A stretch of DNA of 62,664 bases from positions 1 to 62,664 of IMG/VR virus record IMGVR_UViG_3300018719_000038; one strand, given 5' to 3'. A model generated the notes under the pieces. That model saw nothing but the letters and a program-made list of their open reading frames with translations. It was not told where the DNA came from and searched no databases. Both the position numbers and the translations under genes were made by a program. This document shows positions 48,266-57,074 of this stretch, piece by piece; positions within the stretch are counted from its first letter, which is position 1; each line of letters starts with the position of its first letter. The DNA comes from a virus.

Positions 48266-49429
48266 TTAGGCAGCGGCCTGTTCGCGATCGAAGCGCTGTT
48301 CGACCGGGACGATGAGGTTTACATGATGGTGATACTTCAGCTTCCCTGCTACTTTGACGGGGATGCTACTTACGTTCCCGCTTGCGGCCGCCTCTCCGAC
48401 GGTTCCTACCGGGTGTCCATACTCATCCTTGTACGTTTGTACGATATCTCCGGCCCTAATTTCGCCGACTTTCCGCCCGATTGCCGCCCATTTCTCAATC
48501 TCCGCGGCTTCCTCTGCGCTGAGTTTTTCGAGTTGCTCCGGTTTGGCGTAGCCCACCTCGTGGTCGTCACCTGCGATTTCAACACGCTCTCCGGAGTGGT
48601 ACGAAGTCTTCGGGTCGGATACCGTATAGATTTTACCGGTCTTGAGCCCGAGCAATGGATGCTCTCCGCCTCCGTTAATCAGCCGAACCTTATCGCCTTT
48701 CGCGAACTGGTTGCGTGGATCGAGCGCTTCTTTGGCAGCAGCGACTTCGGCTTCCGTGGCGCGGACGAAACGATGCACGAACATTCCGTATTTACGGCCG
48801 TCCAGCGTTTTAACGTCGATTATCGTATTAGAACCGAATGAGCCCCCGCCCCAATTGTCGTTAATAACTTCGCCAATATCGCCGACCTCCGCGATACTTT
48901 TTGCACCGTCCGCGTCAACCACTTTTACGCAATCCCCGACTTTAAATCGAACTTGCGCCAGGAACTCCGCCTCGGTTGCCGGCTGCAGGTGGTACGACCG
49001 TAAGTAGTTGCCGCGTGTTCCGTCCGCACGCTCCCCTACATATAGAATCCTGTTGCCACGATCTTCCGGCCCTTCTACGATTTTGATAACCGAACCGATC
49101 TCGTAAGCATGGTCATTATCGTTTGGCCCGACAACCTTCGCATAGTCCCCGACGGTCAAGCGCTTCGGCTTCGCGGGCTGCGCAGATTCTTCGATTTTTT
49201 CGTAGACTTCGTATTCTACTTTCCCGCCGTCAAAATCGTCGCCGTCCTCGTCTTCAAAATGCGGATCGCCCGCACCGTCTACGCGAGTTACCTCGTAAAA
49301 TGCGCCTTCAATAACGTAATCATAATCGTCATTATCCGTAATCTTGAGCACGTCACCGACCGCGGCTTTCCGGTCAACCTTCCGGTATTTAACGCCTTCG
49401 ATTTCGATTTCTACATTCAATTTCGCCAT
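48266..49429 (-). CDS. Multi-domain SH3-like protein D
   Basis: Protein of 387 residues with about five SH3/KOW-like repeats: KYRKVDRKAAVGDVLKI, LTVGDYAKVVG, KVGDCVKVVD, AKGDKVRLING, EIRAGDIVQTY. They share the pattern VGDxVxVV with proteins at 35691, 37519 and 39438. It stands directly upstream of the DNA polymerase, so it may bind nucleic acid or the replisome. GAGAGGAG precedes the ATG. Confidence 0.72.
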   Translation of the reverse strand: MAKLNVEIEIEGVKYRKVDRKAAVGDVLKITDNDDYDYVIEGAFYEVTRVDGAGDPHFEDEDGDDFDGGKVEYEVYEKIEESAQPAKPKRLTVGDYAKVVGPNDNDHAYEIGSVIKIVEGPEDRGNRILYVGERADGTRGNYLRSYHLQPATEAEFLAQVRFKVGDCVKVVDADGAKSIAEVGDIGEVINDNWGGGSFGSNTIIDVKTLDGRKYGMFVHRFVRATEAEVAAAKEALDPRNQFAKGDKVRLINGGGEHPLLGLKTGKIYTVSDPKTSYHSGERVEIAGDDHEVGYAKPEQLEKLSAEEAAEIEKWAAIGRKVGEIRAGDIVQTYKDEYGHPVGTVGEAAASGNVSSIPVKVAGKLKYHHHVNLIVPVEQRFDREQAAA

Positions 49430-49498
49430 TTATACGTTCTCCTCTCGTTCGGGCCGCGCCATATACGCTGTCGCCCGCCTTACGCTCCGTTTTCTCCG

Positions 49499-49942
49499 TT
49501 AGGCCGCGAGCTCAACCGGTCCGGCCGCAGTCTGCTCCGTATACATCTCGCGCTGAATACTAAGCGGTAGCTCGACCCAGCGTTTTTCCGCGCTCGCCTC
49601 GGTCGCCCAGTACTCCGCCTGCCCGGTATTCTCGAAGACCCATACCCGAGGGGCTTCGTCGCCTTTTGCGCCCAATACGCCAATAAAATAGTCAGCTTCG
49701 GGCTGCGAGTAGGCTTCTCCGTTGCCTTTGCGGGCATAAACGACCATCTCGTTCCGTCGGTCAGACCGCAGCTTAATCGTCTTGACCTGAAACGTTTTCC
49801 ACTCGCGGCTTACCGGATCGCGCGCCACAATGTCGAACGATTCGCGCGTCTCCGTCTTGGCTACGGTCCAGCCTGCGCATACGAGCGCCGTTCGTGCGAC
49901 TTGCTCCGATACTTGCCCGACAATTTCAGTAATGTGCGCCAT
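49499..49942 (-). CDS. Restriction-endonuclease-like (PD-(D/E)XK) protein
   Basis: Protein of 147 residues from the ATG at 49942 (GAGAGG upstream). Core ESFDIVARDPVSREWKTF then QVKT fits a minimal PD-(D/E)XK nuclease (D ... QxK). Holliday-junction-resolvase-like or group I endonuclease-like proteins of this size are common in phages. The Gln in place of Glu is a known variant. Confidence 0.75.
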   Translation of the reverse strand: MAHITEIVGQVSEQVARTALVCAGWTVAKTETRESFDIVARDPVSREWKTFQVKTIKLRSDRRNEMVVYARKGNGEAYSQPEADYFIGVLGAKGDEAPRVWVFENTGQAEYWATEASAEKRWVELPLSIQREMYTEQTAAGPVELAA

Positions 49943-50025
49943 AGATGCGCCTCTCTTTCGTGTGGGGATCGCCAGCCAGCGGCAACCTGCGCACTGGCCG
50001 ACGTCATTGTTGCGTTGGTACGCGA

Positions 50026-50811
50026 CTAGAAATTGAGCGTTGGGTCTTCGTCTGCCGGCGGCGCATCTGCGTCGGACGGAGTGCCCGCTGCGGCCCCGAT
50101 CGACAGGCCAAGGCGCGAAATATCGAATCCAGCGATGACCAGGTTCTTCGTTTGCTCCTCTTCGTCGGCTACGTACAGGCACGTTTCGAAGTTCGCGAGG
50201 TCGAACGGCTGCTCCCCGATCTTGGCGAAGTTGGCGCGCTCCTCTTCCGTTAGGTCACGTTCAGGCTTAACGATGGCATTGAGCGAAACGACTGCGTTAG
50301 TTCCTGCGCCCTTTTTCGAAAGTTTGAACGCGATTACGTCGAGGTCGTCGATATTATCTTCAATCGCGGATTTGAGCGTAGCCTCCTGCTTCGGACTCAG
50401 GTCGACTACGATATCCCGGCCGGACGTCAGATCGTAGAACGCGCGAAGATAACGTTTCTTACCTTTGTACAGATACGCCTCGTCCGTAATTTTCTTGACG
50501 TCCTCTTCGCTCGCGCCCGCTTCTTTAGCTGCGTTTGCTTCCGCGTAAAGAAGGTCGGCCGCCTTGTCCCATACGGAATGGCCGCTCTGAACGAATCCCT
50601 TTGCGTTACGTACGGGCGGATTCTTAGGAACGAACGTGTTAACTTTGCCGAACATGCCGTAGCCGAAGTACTCCGCGACATCGTTAATCGACTTGACGCC
50701 GACCTTATACGTGCTGCCGGACTTGAATGATACGATCGGACTATCCTTCGCGCTGCCATTGTCCGTACTTGCTGCGGCTGCTTCTGCGCCCATTTTCGTA
50801 AAAATAGACAT
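50026..50811 (-). CDS. Putative single-stranded DNA-binding protein
   Basis: Protein of 261 residues from the ATG at 50811 (AAAAGGAAC upstream). A central globular region is followed by an acidic tail ending in Phe (DADAPPADEDPTLNF), a typical SSB tail for protein contacts. It lies in the replication module between the polymerase and sigma genes. An in-frame ATG further upstream has no ribosome site. The assignment rests on the tail and location; no OB-fold motif was recognised. Confidence 0.55.
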   Translation of the reverse strand: MSIFTKMGAEAAAASTDNGSAKDSPIVSFKSGSTYKVGVKSINDVAEYFGYGMFGKVNTFVPKNPPVRNAKGFVQSGHSVWDKAADLLYAEANAAKEAGASEEDVKKITDEAYLYKGKKRYLRAFYDLTSGRDIVVDLSPKQEATLKSAIEDNIDDLDVIAFKLSKKGAGTNAVVSLNAIVKPERDLTEEERANFAKIGEQPFDLANFETCLYVADEEEQTKNLVIAGFDISRLGLSIGAAAGTPSDADAPPADEDPTLNF

Positions 50812-51158
50812 TCGATCACGTTCCTTTTCTTCGATTTTTGCGAGCGGCGGTCGTTTCCGTACGGCGTGGAATCCGCGGCCGCTCTCGCGGATCGCAATGA
50901 TGCGCAAATTTTCGGACATAGGATTGCGCGCATGTACGCGGGCCCTGCGCACACTTGCGGCTTACTCTTAGGCGTAGCACATACGGACGGCGATTAAGCC
51001 GATTACAGTCGCCCCACGCATGAGGCGGACACAACCGTAAGATAAACGCTACTTTTACGCGTCGAGAAGGTATACTCCCGATAATGCGCGGCTCCTACGC
51101 CCGATATGTCGCAGCAACCGGAAAGTTACCGCAACACGGCCGACGCAGGAATCGGCTT
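50812..51158. other. Intergenic region without a recognisable gene
   Basis: About 350 bp, GC-rich, with only short frames lacking ribosome sites. May contain the promoter of the ssDNA-binding protein gene. Confidence 0.4.
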
Positions 51159-51695
51159 TTATACGATCGCTGCGTATCCTTGCGCAAGCAGCGTCAATTC
51201 ACGTTTCTCTTTCGTGATCCCGGCGTTAATCTCACGAATCTGCAGCTCGACTGCGTTCATTCGCGCGGTCAACGCATTACGGCGCGATTCAGTCCGGGCC
51301 TTTGCGATCGCCAGGCGAAGGGCGGCCGCCTCCTGTTCGAGTGGGGCGCGTTTCGCCAGCGCTTCGACTTCCGCCTTCAATACCGCGACTTCTTTGCGTT
51401 TTACCTCGCGGCCAACTGCGGCGGCAACTGCAGACACGGCCGGTGCCGGAATCTCCGCCTTCATCACGGTTAGAATCGCGCTATCGATCAAATCCGCGAT
51501 GATAATTATTCCGGCTTTGGCGAACATTCGGCCGTAAGTGCCATCGTCAGCCAACGAATTACATACGTATTCCGCGGCGGCCATGTGCTGATTCGCCCAG
51601 CTTGTGGCCTGCGCCTTATCGACGCCGAACCTCTCGGTGATTCGGCGAAGGGCGTGCGCGGTTAAGCGCCATCTCTGCGTTGGGTTCGTGCTCAT
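51159..51695 (-). CDS. Hypothetical phage protein with coiled coil, 178 aa
   Basis: Protein of 178 residues. The N-terminal region (WRLTAHALRRITERFGVDKA) resembles small phage proteins with a DUF4258-like start. The C-terminal half is a long coiled coil (about 95-160). Its ATG overlaps the stop of the 50-residue gene (ATGA). Function unknown. Confidence 0.68.
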   Translation of the reverse strand: MSTNPTQRWRLTAHALRRITERFGVDKAQATSWANQHMAAAEYVCNSLADDGTYGRMFAKAGIIIIADLIDSAILTVMKAEIPAPAVSAVAAAVGREVKRKEVAVLKAEVEALAKRAPLEQEAAALRLAIAKARTESRRNALTARMNAVELQIREINAGITKEKRELTLLAQGYAAIV

Positions 51696-51844
51696 GCGAT
51701 CCGACCGCCTTTCAATACGCGGGGATTGATGTAATCCGCCGGGTCTTCGTATGGTTCGTACGCGCCATTATATAGAAGGAACGCGTCGAGCTGCGGAACA
51801 GATTTGCGTGAAACCTTTTTCGTGGACTTGCGTAAACTATTCAT
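51692..51844 (-). CDS. Small basic protein, 50 aa
   Basis: Protein of 50 residues starting MNSLRKSTKKVSRKSVPQLD and ending PRVLKGGRIA. GGAGGTATCCGAT lies before the ATG. Basic N-terminus, translationally coupled to the next gene. Function unknown. Confidence 0.66.
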   Translation of the reverse strand: MNSLRKSTKKVSRKSVPQLDAFLLYNGAYEPYEDPADYINPRVLKGGRIA

Positions 51845-51890
51845 ATCGGATACCTCCGTATAGTCGTTTTTGGGCGTACTTAAATAAGCG

Positions 51891-51919
51891 TTGACAATCC
51901 GCCAATTTTTTCGTAATAT
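51891..51919 (+). promoter_or_regulatory. Strong plus-strand promoter without a gene
   Basis: TTGACA, 17-nt spacer, TAATAT on the plus strand. No plus-strand frame follows for 900 bp, so a small or antisense RNA is possible. Confidence 0.5.
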
Positions 51920-52032
51920 TGATATCGTAAGTGTTTGAAATGGAAAGATTTAGGTTATGCTATACATAAGTAATTTTTAGTCTTTTATGGCTATTCTTGA
52001 TGACTTGACGACTGTGATATACTAAAATTGAA

Positions 52033-52071
52033 GATAAGAACGGCATTCATGCCCGAAAGACCGTTCTTATC
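52033..52071 (-). terminator. Inverted repeat after the sigma-like gene
   Basis: Perfect 11-bp arms GATAAGAACGG/CCGTTCTTATC with a 17-nt loop, followed on the minus strand by TTCAATTTTAG. Likely terminator of the 52079-52720 gene. Confidence 0.65.
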
Positions 52072-52078
52072 AACGCAG

Positions 52079-52720
52079 TTAGACCGCTAAGTAATCGGAA
52101 ACATCTCCAAAACGATTGGCGTCGTATTGGCGAGCTAACTTCCGAAGCTTGCGTTTAGCTGTCTCATGATGGATACCGATCGATTCGGCTATCGCGGTAT
52201 CCGAAGCGCTGGGTGGCGCAAAAAGAAATGCTTCGACGATGGCTGTCGTCGTGGCGTCGGGTTTTCCCGAATGTTTCAAGAAGTCGATCAGTTGGCGCTG
52301 GTCGTCTTCTTTTTTTCTGCATAAGTTTGGCATCGCAACCTCTTCGGCAGACGGCTCCTCCGGTGTGGGGTACTTTGGCGAGTACTCACCGGATTCATTA
52401 GCGACCGTCTCATCGAGCGAGCCCGGGATTCTTTTTCGTCGTCGGCCGTTACCTCGGAAAACCATTAGTCGCTTCCGTAGCAACGCGGACGATAACGTCG
52501 TAGCGAAGTTCACTAGGTCGTCCCTTTCTGACAATTCCCATATCGCGTTATCAAACGTCTCCTGGGCGCTGTGCTCATCACGACAGCCTCTGCTTATTAG
52601 GGAATCCCGGTGCATCCTACCGAACATCGACTCCGCGAGACGGTACATCCGATTGAATGCGTCCGCTGTCCGCTCGGCTCGATAAGCTGCGTGCAAACTA
52701 TTAAGTTGTTCAATACTCAA
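52079..52720 (-). CDS. Sigma-70-like factor (region 2/4 type)
   Basis: Protein of 213 residues. A helical N-terminal half (ETFDNAIWELSERDDLVNFA) is followed by a linker and a region 4-like HTH (SASDTAIAESIGIHHETAKR, about 170-190). TTG at 52720 is 9 nt after AAGGAG; the TTG at 52729 abuts that site. It stands right behind copy B of the 36-bp motif, so it may regulate itself. Region 2 is weak, so it could be a regulator instead. Confidence 0.72.
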   Translation of the reverse strand: MSIEQLNSLHAAYRAERTADAFNRMYRLAESMFGRMHRDSLISRGCRDEHSAQETFDNAIWELSERDDLVNFATTLSSALLRKRLMVFRGNGRRRKRIPGSLDETVANESGEYSPKYPTPEEPSAEEVAMPNLCRKKEDDQRQLIDFLKHSGKPDATTTAIVEAFLFAPPSASDTAIAESIGIHHETAKRKLRKLARQYDANRFGDVSDYLAV

Positions 52721-52752
52721 AAACGTCAACTCCTTATATTAAATCTCTCTTA

Positions 52753-52788
52753 CACTGACTTTGTTGCCGATGGATAAACTTTCGCACA
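52753..52788 (-). promoter_or_regulatory. 36-bp two-part motif, copy B
   Basis: Minus strand TGTGCGAAA, then CGGCAACAAAGTCAGTG with the same spacing as the other copies, 32 bp before the sigma-like gene. Confidence 0.74.
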
Positions 52789-52846
52789 ATTCCAGATGAA
52801 ATTTTGTTAATATTATTTGTGATAGACTTTATCTGGAGGCGGCAAT

Positions 52847-53080
52847 ATGGGTTATCAACTCGGCCGCTGTTACCTCGATACTATCCTGCACGAGATTGGC
52901 TGGTCACAGAAAGACCTTTCCGACTACACGGAGATCGACAAAACGACTCTTTCGAAGTACGTTAAGGGATCGCGCACAATCTCGTATCTTAACTCGATAA
53001 TCATCACAGAGACCATCTACGAGCGAACCGGCAAGCGGTATAGTCCAAGTGATCTATACGAAGTTATTAAGACGGGTTGA
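52847..53080 (+). CDS. XRE-family regulator 2
   Basis: Protein of 77 residues with a helix-turn-helix (WSQKDLSDYTEIDKTTLSKY) followed by a short tail. ATG with TGGAGG upstream, on the plus strand and divergent from the sigma-like gene. AT-rich upstream region. Probably controls the promoter region it shares with that gene. Confidence 0.8.
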   Translation: MGYQLGRCYLDTILHEIGWSQKDLSDYTEIDKTTLSKYVKGSRTISYLNSIIITETIYERTGKRYSPSDLYEVIKTG

Positions 53081-53168
53081 GTCTTGAGGGCAGCGAGGGC
53101 AAATCTAAGGGTTTGCCTTGCGGTCCAGTTGCCAAAACGCCAACTATCGACATTATACGCCTTTGGTT

Positions 53169-54113
53169 CTACGCTGTCATCATAAAATTTACCAATGGCC
53201 TATAAATTTCCCTCGTTTTTCCCAACTCTATCATTCTCGCCTCGGTCGGGTCCTTAAACCCGTGGGGCACTAGCGCAATCTCTAACCGCATCCGATCCCG
53301 CAAGCTCTCCGCAATCTCATTGCGCCAGGCTCGTCCGGCCGCGTCATTATCTCGCAAAAGTACAAGCGTTTCGATAGGACTCCGCAGTATGAGGTCGCGT
53401 TTTTTTTCGTTAAACGCCGCCCCACCGGTCGCAATCGCAGGCACTCCGATCGTCCAGAGATAAAGCGCATCGATTTCGGCCTCGACCGCAACGGCCCGTT
53501 TTATTCGGCGACGATGAATGACGTCGATTCCGTAAATTAAATTGCGGACCTGCGTTCCTTCTGCGTGGAACCAAAACCTTTTCGCGTAAGTTGTCCGATA
53601 CTTTACCGTCAGCAGTCGGCCGGCAGCGTCGAACCACGGAATTGTCACGGCGCGGCTCTGCGGATCGTATCCCGTTCGGAATAGCGCCTGAACCTCCGGA
53701 CTTATTCCGCGCCCCGTAAGGTAATCGGAATGATGCGTTGCGTATGTGTCGAGTAGCGAGTCAGCAAGCTTTGGTCGTGCGGGGGCCTTGGCGGTGGGCT
53801 CTCGTAGGTGAAGCGTTATGTAGTCCGCCGGGCCGTCGCGCTCATTATCCGTAAGTAGCCTTCGTGCTTCTGATTCGGAGATGCCGCGTAACAAGGCAAG
53901 TAGTTGAACGGGGCCGCCGCGCCGACGGTTCGGATCGGTTGCGCCGCTATCTACCCAGCAACCGAAAGCCGGGTCGTCTGGGTTCGTTATGACGCGGAAG
54001 GATGGTCGGTCGTCTCCGGGGCGAAAAGGCGAGCTGGCTTCGAGCTTTCCGGTATAGGGGCGCAGGTTGCGCCATGGGTAACGCTCGATTTCCGCGAACA
54101 AAGTTTCCAACAA
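53169..54113 (-). CDS. Toprim-domain DNA primase
   Basis: Protein of 314 residues from a TTG at 54113, 7 nt after AAGGGG. N-terminal part like phage primases (SPFRPGDDRPSFRV), and a Toprim domain: VAVEAEIDALYLW (Glu) and LVLLRDNDAAGRAW (DxD). DnaG-like, without an obvious complete N-terminal zinc finger. It makes primers for the helicase/polymerase encoded nearby. A regulator gene separates it from the helicase gene. Confidence 0.88.
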   Translation of the reverse strand: MLETLFAEIERYPWRNLRPYTGKLEASSPFRPGDDRPSFRVITNPDDPAFGCWVDSGATDPNRRRGGPVQLLALLRGISESEARRLLTDNERDGPADYITLHLREPTAKAPARPKLADSLLDTYATHHSDYLTGRGISPEVQALFRTGYDPQSRAVTIPWFDAAGRLLTVKYRTTYAKRFWFHAEGTQVRNLIYGIDVIHRRRIKRAVAVEAEIDALYLWTIGVPAIATGGAAFNEKKRDLILRSPIETLVLLRDNDAAGRAWRNEIAESLRDRMRLEIALVPHGFKDPTEARMIELGKTREIYRPLVNFMMTA

Positions 54114-54124
54114 AGCAACACCCC

Positions 54125-54478
54125 TTATCGATTTTCTTCCAGAAGGTCCCACCATTCTTCCTCGGAAATCCCTAGTGACTCAATAATTTCCCTTACATAG
54201 CTTGTTTTATAATCGCTGACACGTTGCCCTAACTGGTTTTCGTATCCACCATCAATTAGCCTTAATGACTCCTCCACGTCTCTCATTGCTGCCTCAACCA
54301 CTCCCTGAATAAACTCCTGCTTTGATACGTTTAGTTTATTCGTAAGTATCTCAAGCCTCCTATTTTGTAAGTTGGTGAGGGATATTGAGAATCTTACGGT
54401 CTTGTTTAATATGGAGTCTGGTGTAGTCGGTTTACTGACCATACTTTCAATTATTTTGGAAAAATTACTAGCTTTCAC
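54125..54478 (-). CDS. Ribbon-helix-helix-like regulator, AT-rich insert
   Basis: Protein of 117 residues. An RHH-like segment (NKTVRFSISLTNLQNRRLEI and following helix) is followed by an acidic C-terminal region. GTG start with AAGGAA upstream. AT-rich and inserted between helicase and primase genes, with its own promoter region carrying two GAACCAAAA boxes. Probably an autoregulated acquired gene. Confidence 0.7.
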   Translation of the reverse strand: MKASNFSKIIESMVSKPTTPDSILNKTVRFSISLTNLQNRRLEILTNKLNVSKQEFIQGVVEAAMRDVEESLRLIDGGYENQLGQRVSDYKTSYVREIIESLGISEEEWWDLLEENR

Positions 54479-54511
54479 TCAACCACTTCCTTGAATCAAT
54501 TTTTGGTTCAT
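54479..54511 (-). CDS. Possible 10-residue leader peptide
   Basis: Frame MNQKLIQGSG with AAAGGAGG 13 nt upstream, ending in TGA directly before the GTG of the regulator. Short, so uncertain, but the junction suggests coupled translation. Confidence 0.35.
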   Translation of the reverse strand: MNQKLIQGSG

Positions 54512-54535
54512 AATTATAATACCTCCTTTTGGTTC
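54501..54535 (-). promoter_or_regulatory. Operator boxes GAACCAAAA at the regulator promoter
   Basis: Two identical GAACCAAAA boxes (54501-54509 and 54527-54535, 26-bp period) flank a TATAAT at 54513-54518 on the minus strand. Confidence 0.6.
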
Positions 54536-54558
54536 AGTTGTAAAGAAGGATTTGGAAA

Positions 54559-55938
54559 TTAAAACCCGCTCGCAAACTGCCCCGCAATCTCCGCGCCTTT
54601 CGGCAACTCCCGCAGCACACCGTAATCCATCAGCGCCACGAGCTCGATCACAAGTCCCTCACCACCGTTACGCCCTTTCGCCAGCCCGAGCGCACCATTC
54701 CCATTCGCAGAGTCGAACGAAAATAGATTCGTCGCGATTTCGAGTACGGCCGTCGTTGTCTTCACTCGGTCACGTTTCGGCAGCTTAACCGCACGATGCT
54801 CGCCTTCTTCCGTTTCCTGCCGCTCGGTATGCGCCTGGATCGTAAATATCCCGACGACATCATGCGCGCCGATAATCGTTTCCAAGCGCCGGGCCGCCAT
54901 TTCCGCAGCGCCGCCGGCCGTCTTGTTCGCATTCCGGCCGTAGACGTCGGACAAGCCGTAAAAAGGATCGATCACCACGACGTCGATGTCCGGGCGCATG
55001 TGCAGTTCGCGGTCTAACTCGTCCAGGGAGCGCGTCAGGTTCGCGTCGCCCTTCGCCTGCAGGATCAATTCACCCGGATAGTATTCGTTAAGCCGCGCTA
55101 CTGTTTCGAGCATGAACGGTTCCAGTTCCGCGTCCATCTTGCCGGCGAGCAACGCCTTATTCGGCAGGCCGACGTCCCCGAGTCCGTCCGCTTTAACAGC
55201 GCCGTCCCTTGCGGTGGCGATCGATATGAGCCGCGATAGCCACGAATACCACTTGACTTCGTAGGATTTTACGAGCACGACCGCCCCTTGCCGCAGCAAC
55301 TCGTCCACAAATACCTCGGACAAATACGTCTTGCCGCGTCCCGATTCTGCAAGTATGCCATACGCGTCACCCGAATAGAGCCCACCGATTTCCGCATTAA
55401 GCGTCTCGAACGGCGTTTTCCATAATGTATACGACTCGCCGGCCTTTCGCTTTTGATATTCCGCCTTAAACGCACCCGCGAGCTCCATAAGGGACACGCC
55501 GATATCCCGCTTGACCATCGCTTTAACCTCGATACTCTCGCCGAGTTCGCGGAGGTACCTTCCGAAGTCGGCCGGCGCAAGTTGTGCGAATTTCTCCGCG
55601 AGTTCCGACGGTACCTTTTTTCCACTCTCATCGTCTGTGTATCCATTTATACGGCGCAGGACCTCGCGTTTGGCCGCTGCGGCTTTAAGCTCGCCCGCCA
55701 AATACTCAAACGAATCTGTCACGCCCGGGATATACGTTATGTCCGGACACTCTGCGGTTAGTGTTGCGTAGGATGGGGCGCGGCCGCCGTTTTCCTTCGC
55801 GTAGTTAGTGACGAAATCGAAGGCCTGGCGCTCTCCCTTCGTTTCGAAGTCCTCGCGCGTGATTCCATATTTGGTTAACGCGGATATGTCGCCGGCGTCG
55901 ATTGTCTTAGATATAAATTGTTCGCCGTATACTGGCAT
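54559..55938 (-). CDS. DnaB-like replicative helicase
   Basis: Protein of 459 residues. An N-terminal helical domain is followed by a RecA-type ATPase with Walker A AESGRGKT (197-204), Walker B DVVVIDPFYG, and the DnaB-type C-terminal region. ATG at 55938 follows GGGGGTG. With the DnaC-like loader it opens the replication fork. The gap upstream holds five GTATAC sites. Confidence 0.88.
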   Translation of the reverse strand: MPVYGEQFISKTIDAGDISALTKYGITREDFETKGERQAFDFVTNYAKENGGRAPSYATLTAECPDITYIPGVTDSFEYLAGELKAAAAKREVLRRINGYTDDESGKKVPSELAEKFAQLAPADFGRYLRELGESIEVKAMVKRDIGVSLMELAGAFKAEYQKRKAGESYTLWKTPFETLNAEIGGLYSGDAYGILAESGRGKTYLSEVFVDELLRQGAVVLVKSYEVKWYSWLSRLISIATARDGAVKADGLGDVGLPNKALLAGKMDAELEPFMLETVARLNEYYPGELILQAKGDANLTRSLDELDRELHMRPDIDVVVIDPFYGLSDVYGRNANKTAGGAAEMAARRLETIIGAHDVVGIFTIQAHTERQETEEGEHRAVKLPKRDRVKTTTAVLEIATNLFSFDSANGNGALGLAKGRNGGEGLVIELVALMDYGVLRELPKGAEIAGQFASGF

Positions 55939-56048
55939 CACATGTCACCCCCGATTATATGTGTCTCTCTTATAGTGATCAAAGTTCAAATTGGCCGATT
56001 TTTGTAAAACTCCACCACTATTTAAATTAAGTCGACAACTGCCAATTC

Positions 56049-56246
56049 GTATACACTTTGCTGGGTAATATCAATAAATCCATAATTAATTTACGTTTTT
56101 TGTATACTACCCATTGTATACTACCCAAGCCTTGGACCGAGTTAGCGATCTGGTGTACGTACAGTCGTACGACCTAGGCCCATGGGGTCCGGAGAATGTA
56201 TACAAAAATAGAGCTGAAACTGGATTTCTAATAAAAGAATGTATAC
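56049..56246. repeat. Five GTATAC palindromes between dnaC-like and dnaB-like genes
   Basis: GTATAC at 56049, 56102, 56116, 56198 and 56241. The second and third belong to two perfect TGTATACTACCCA copies with a 14-bp period. The 365-bp gap 55939-56303 has no gene and is AT-rich, so it is a candidate origin or operator cluster. Confidence 0.7.
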
Positions 56247-56303
56247 ACCGTTCCTTGTCACTTAATTTAATTCAATCTTTAAATTACGCCCATTTTCTAA
56301 TTC

Positions 56304-57074
56304 TTACGCAGTTTTTCGCAATCCGCGTTTTGATTCACCAACGAACGGAACCACACCGCACATATCCCGCACACGATCCGCCAGCCGACGGTCGAATACT
56401 TGTGCAAGATCATCGATCGGAACATTACTCGTATAAACGGTCGGAAGCCCTTCCGTTACGCGCGCGTTGATAATCGCATGTAGGTCTGCTCGAAATGCTT
56501 CCGAAGCGTCCCGTACGCCGATGTCGTCCAACACCGCAAATGGTGCGGATTGAGCTCCGGTAAGTGCCCGGTAATAACGCGCTGCCGCCGGCTCTGCGAT
56601 ATGGTCCGGCACCCGTGGCCGGTTGAACGCGCTATAGTCCGTCTGCCAGGCGTTCACATCGAGAAAGTAGGCCGGAAGATTCAGCGGTTGCCCGTTCCGT
56701 TGAATCGTTCCGATATAGTGGCGTATGATCCACTCGTTTATGAGCGCGGCTGCTGTCGTTGTCTTGCCGGTGCCGGGAGCGAAGCTAAAGAGATACAGCG
56801 ACTTAATTCGTTCCGTTGGCGCGGTATCGAATTGCCGTGTAAAAGTCCCGACGTATGCCTCTGCGATTTTGTACGCCGCCTCCTGGTCCTTGCGCGCCGG
56901 ACTGTTTGCGAGAGTAAGCCGCCTGTACTCCGCCGGTACGCCAGCCGCGCCGATCCTACCGCCGAGGCCGTCCGCACCATGGCACGCGACATATGACGGG
57001 CAGATTACGTTGCACTTCTCTCCGCCGGCCAGCGTGCAATGTGCGGATAATATGCAGTTGTCTGCGTGATTCAT
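56304..57074 (-). CDS. DnaC-like AAA+ helicase loader
   Basis: Protein of 256 residues. An N-terminal cluster of Cys (C7, C13, C21, C25, C31) suggests a zinc or iron-sulfur site. Walker A APGTGKTT (99-106) and Walker B FAVLDDIG (178-185) follow, with a sensor region (VYTSNVPID). AAAGGAGG precedes the ATG. It loads the DnaB-like helicase encoded downstream. Confidence 0.87.
   Translation of the reverse strand: MNHADNCILSAHCTLAGGEKCNVICPSYVACHGADGLGGRIGAAGVPAEYRRLTLANSPARKDQEAAYKIAEAYVGTFTRQFDTAPTERIKSLYLFSFAPGTGKTTTAAALINEWIIRHYIGTIQRNGQPLNLPAYFLDVNAWQTDYSAFNRPRVPDHIAEPAAARYYRALTGAQSAPFAVLDDIGVRDASEAFRADLHAIINARVTEGLPTVYTSNVPIDDLAQVFDRRLADRVRDMCGVVPFVGESKRGLRKTA

Noticed and set aside
56114-56470. 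118-residue plus-strand ORF over the dnaC-like gene
   Set aside because: Runs across repeats and antisense to a clear AAA+ protein; no ribosome site.
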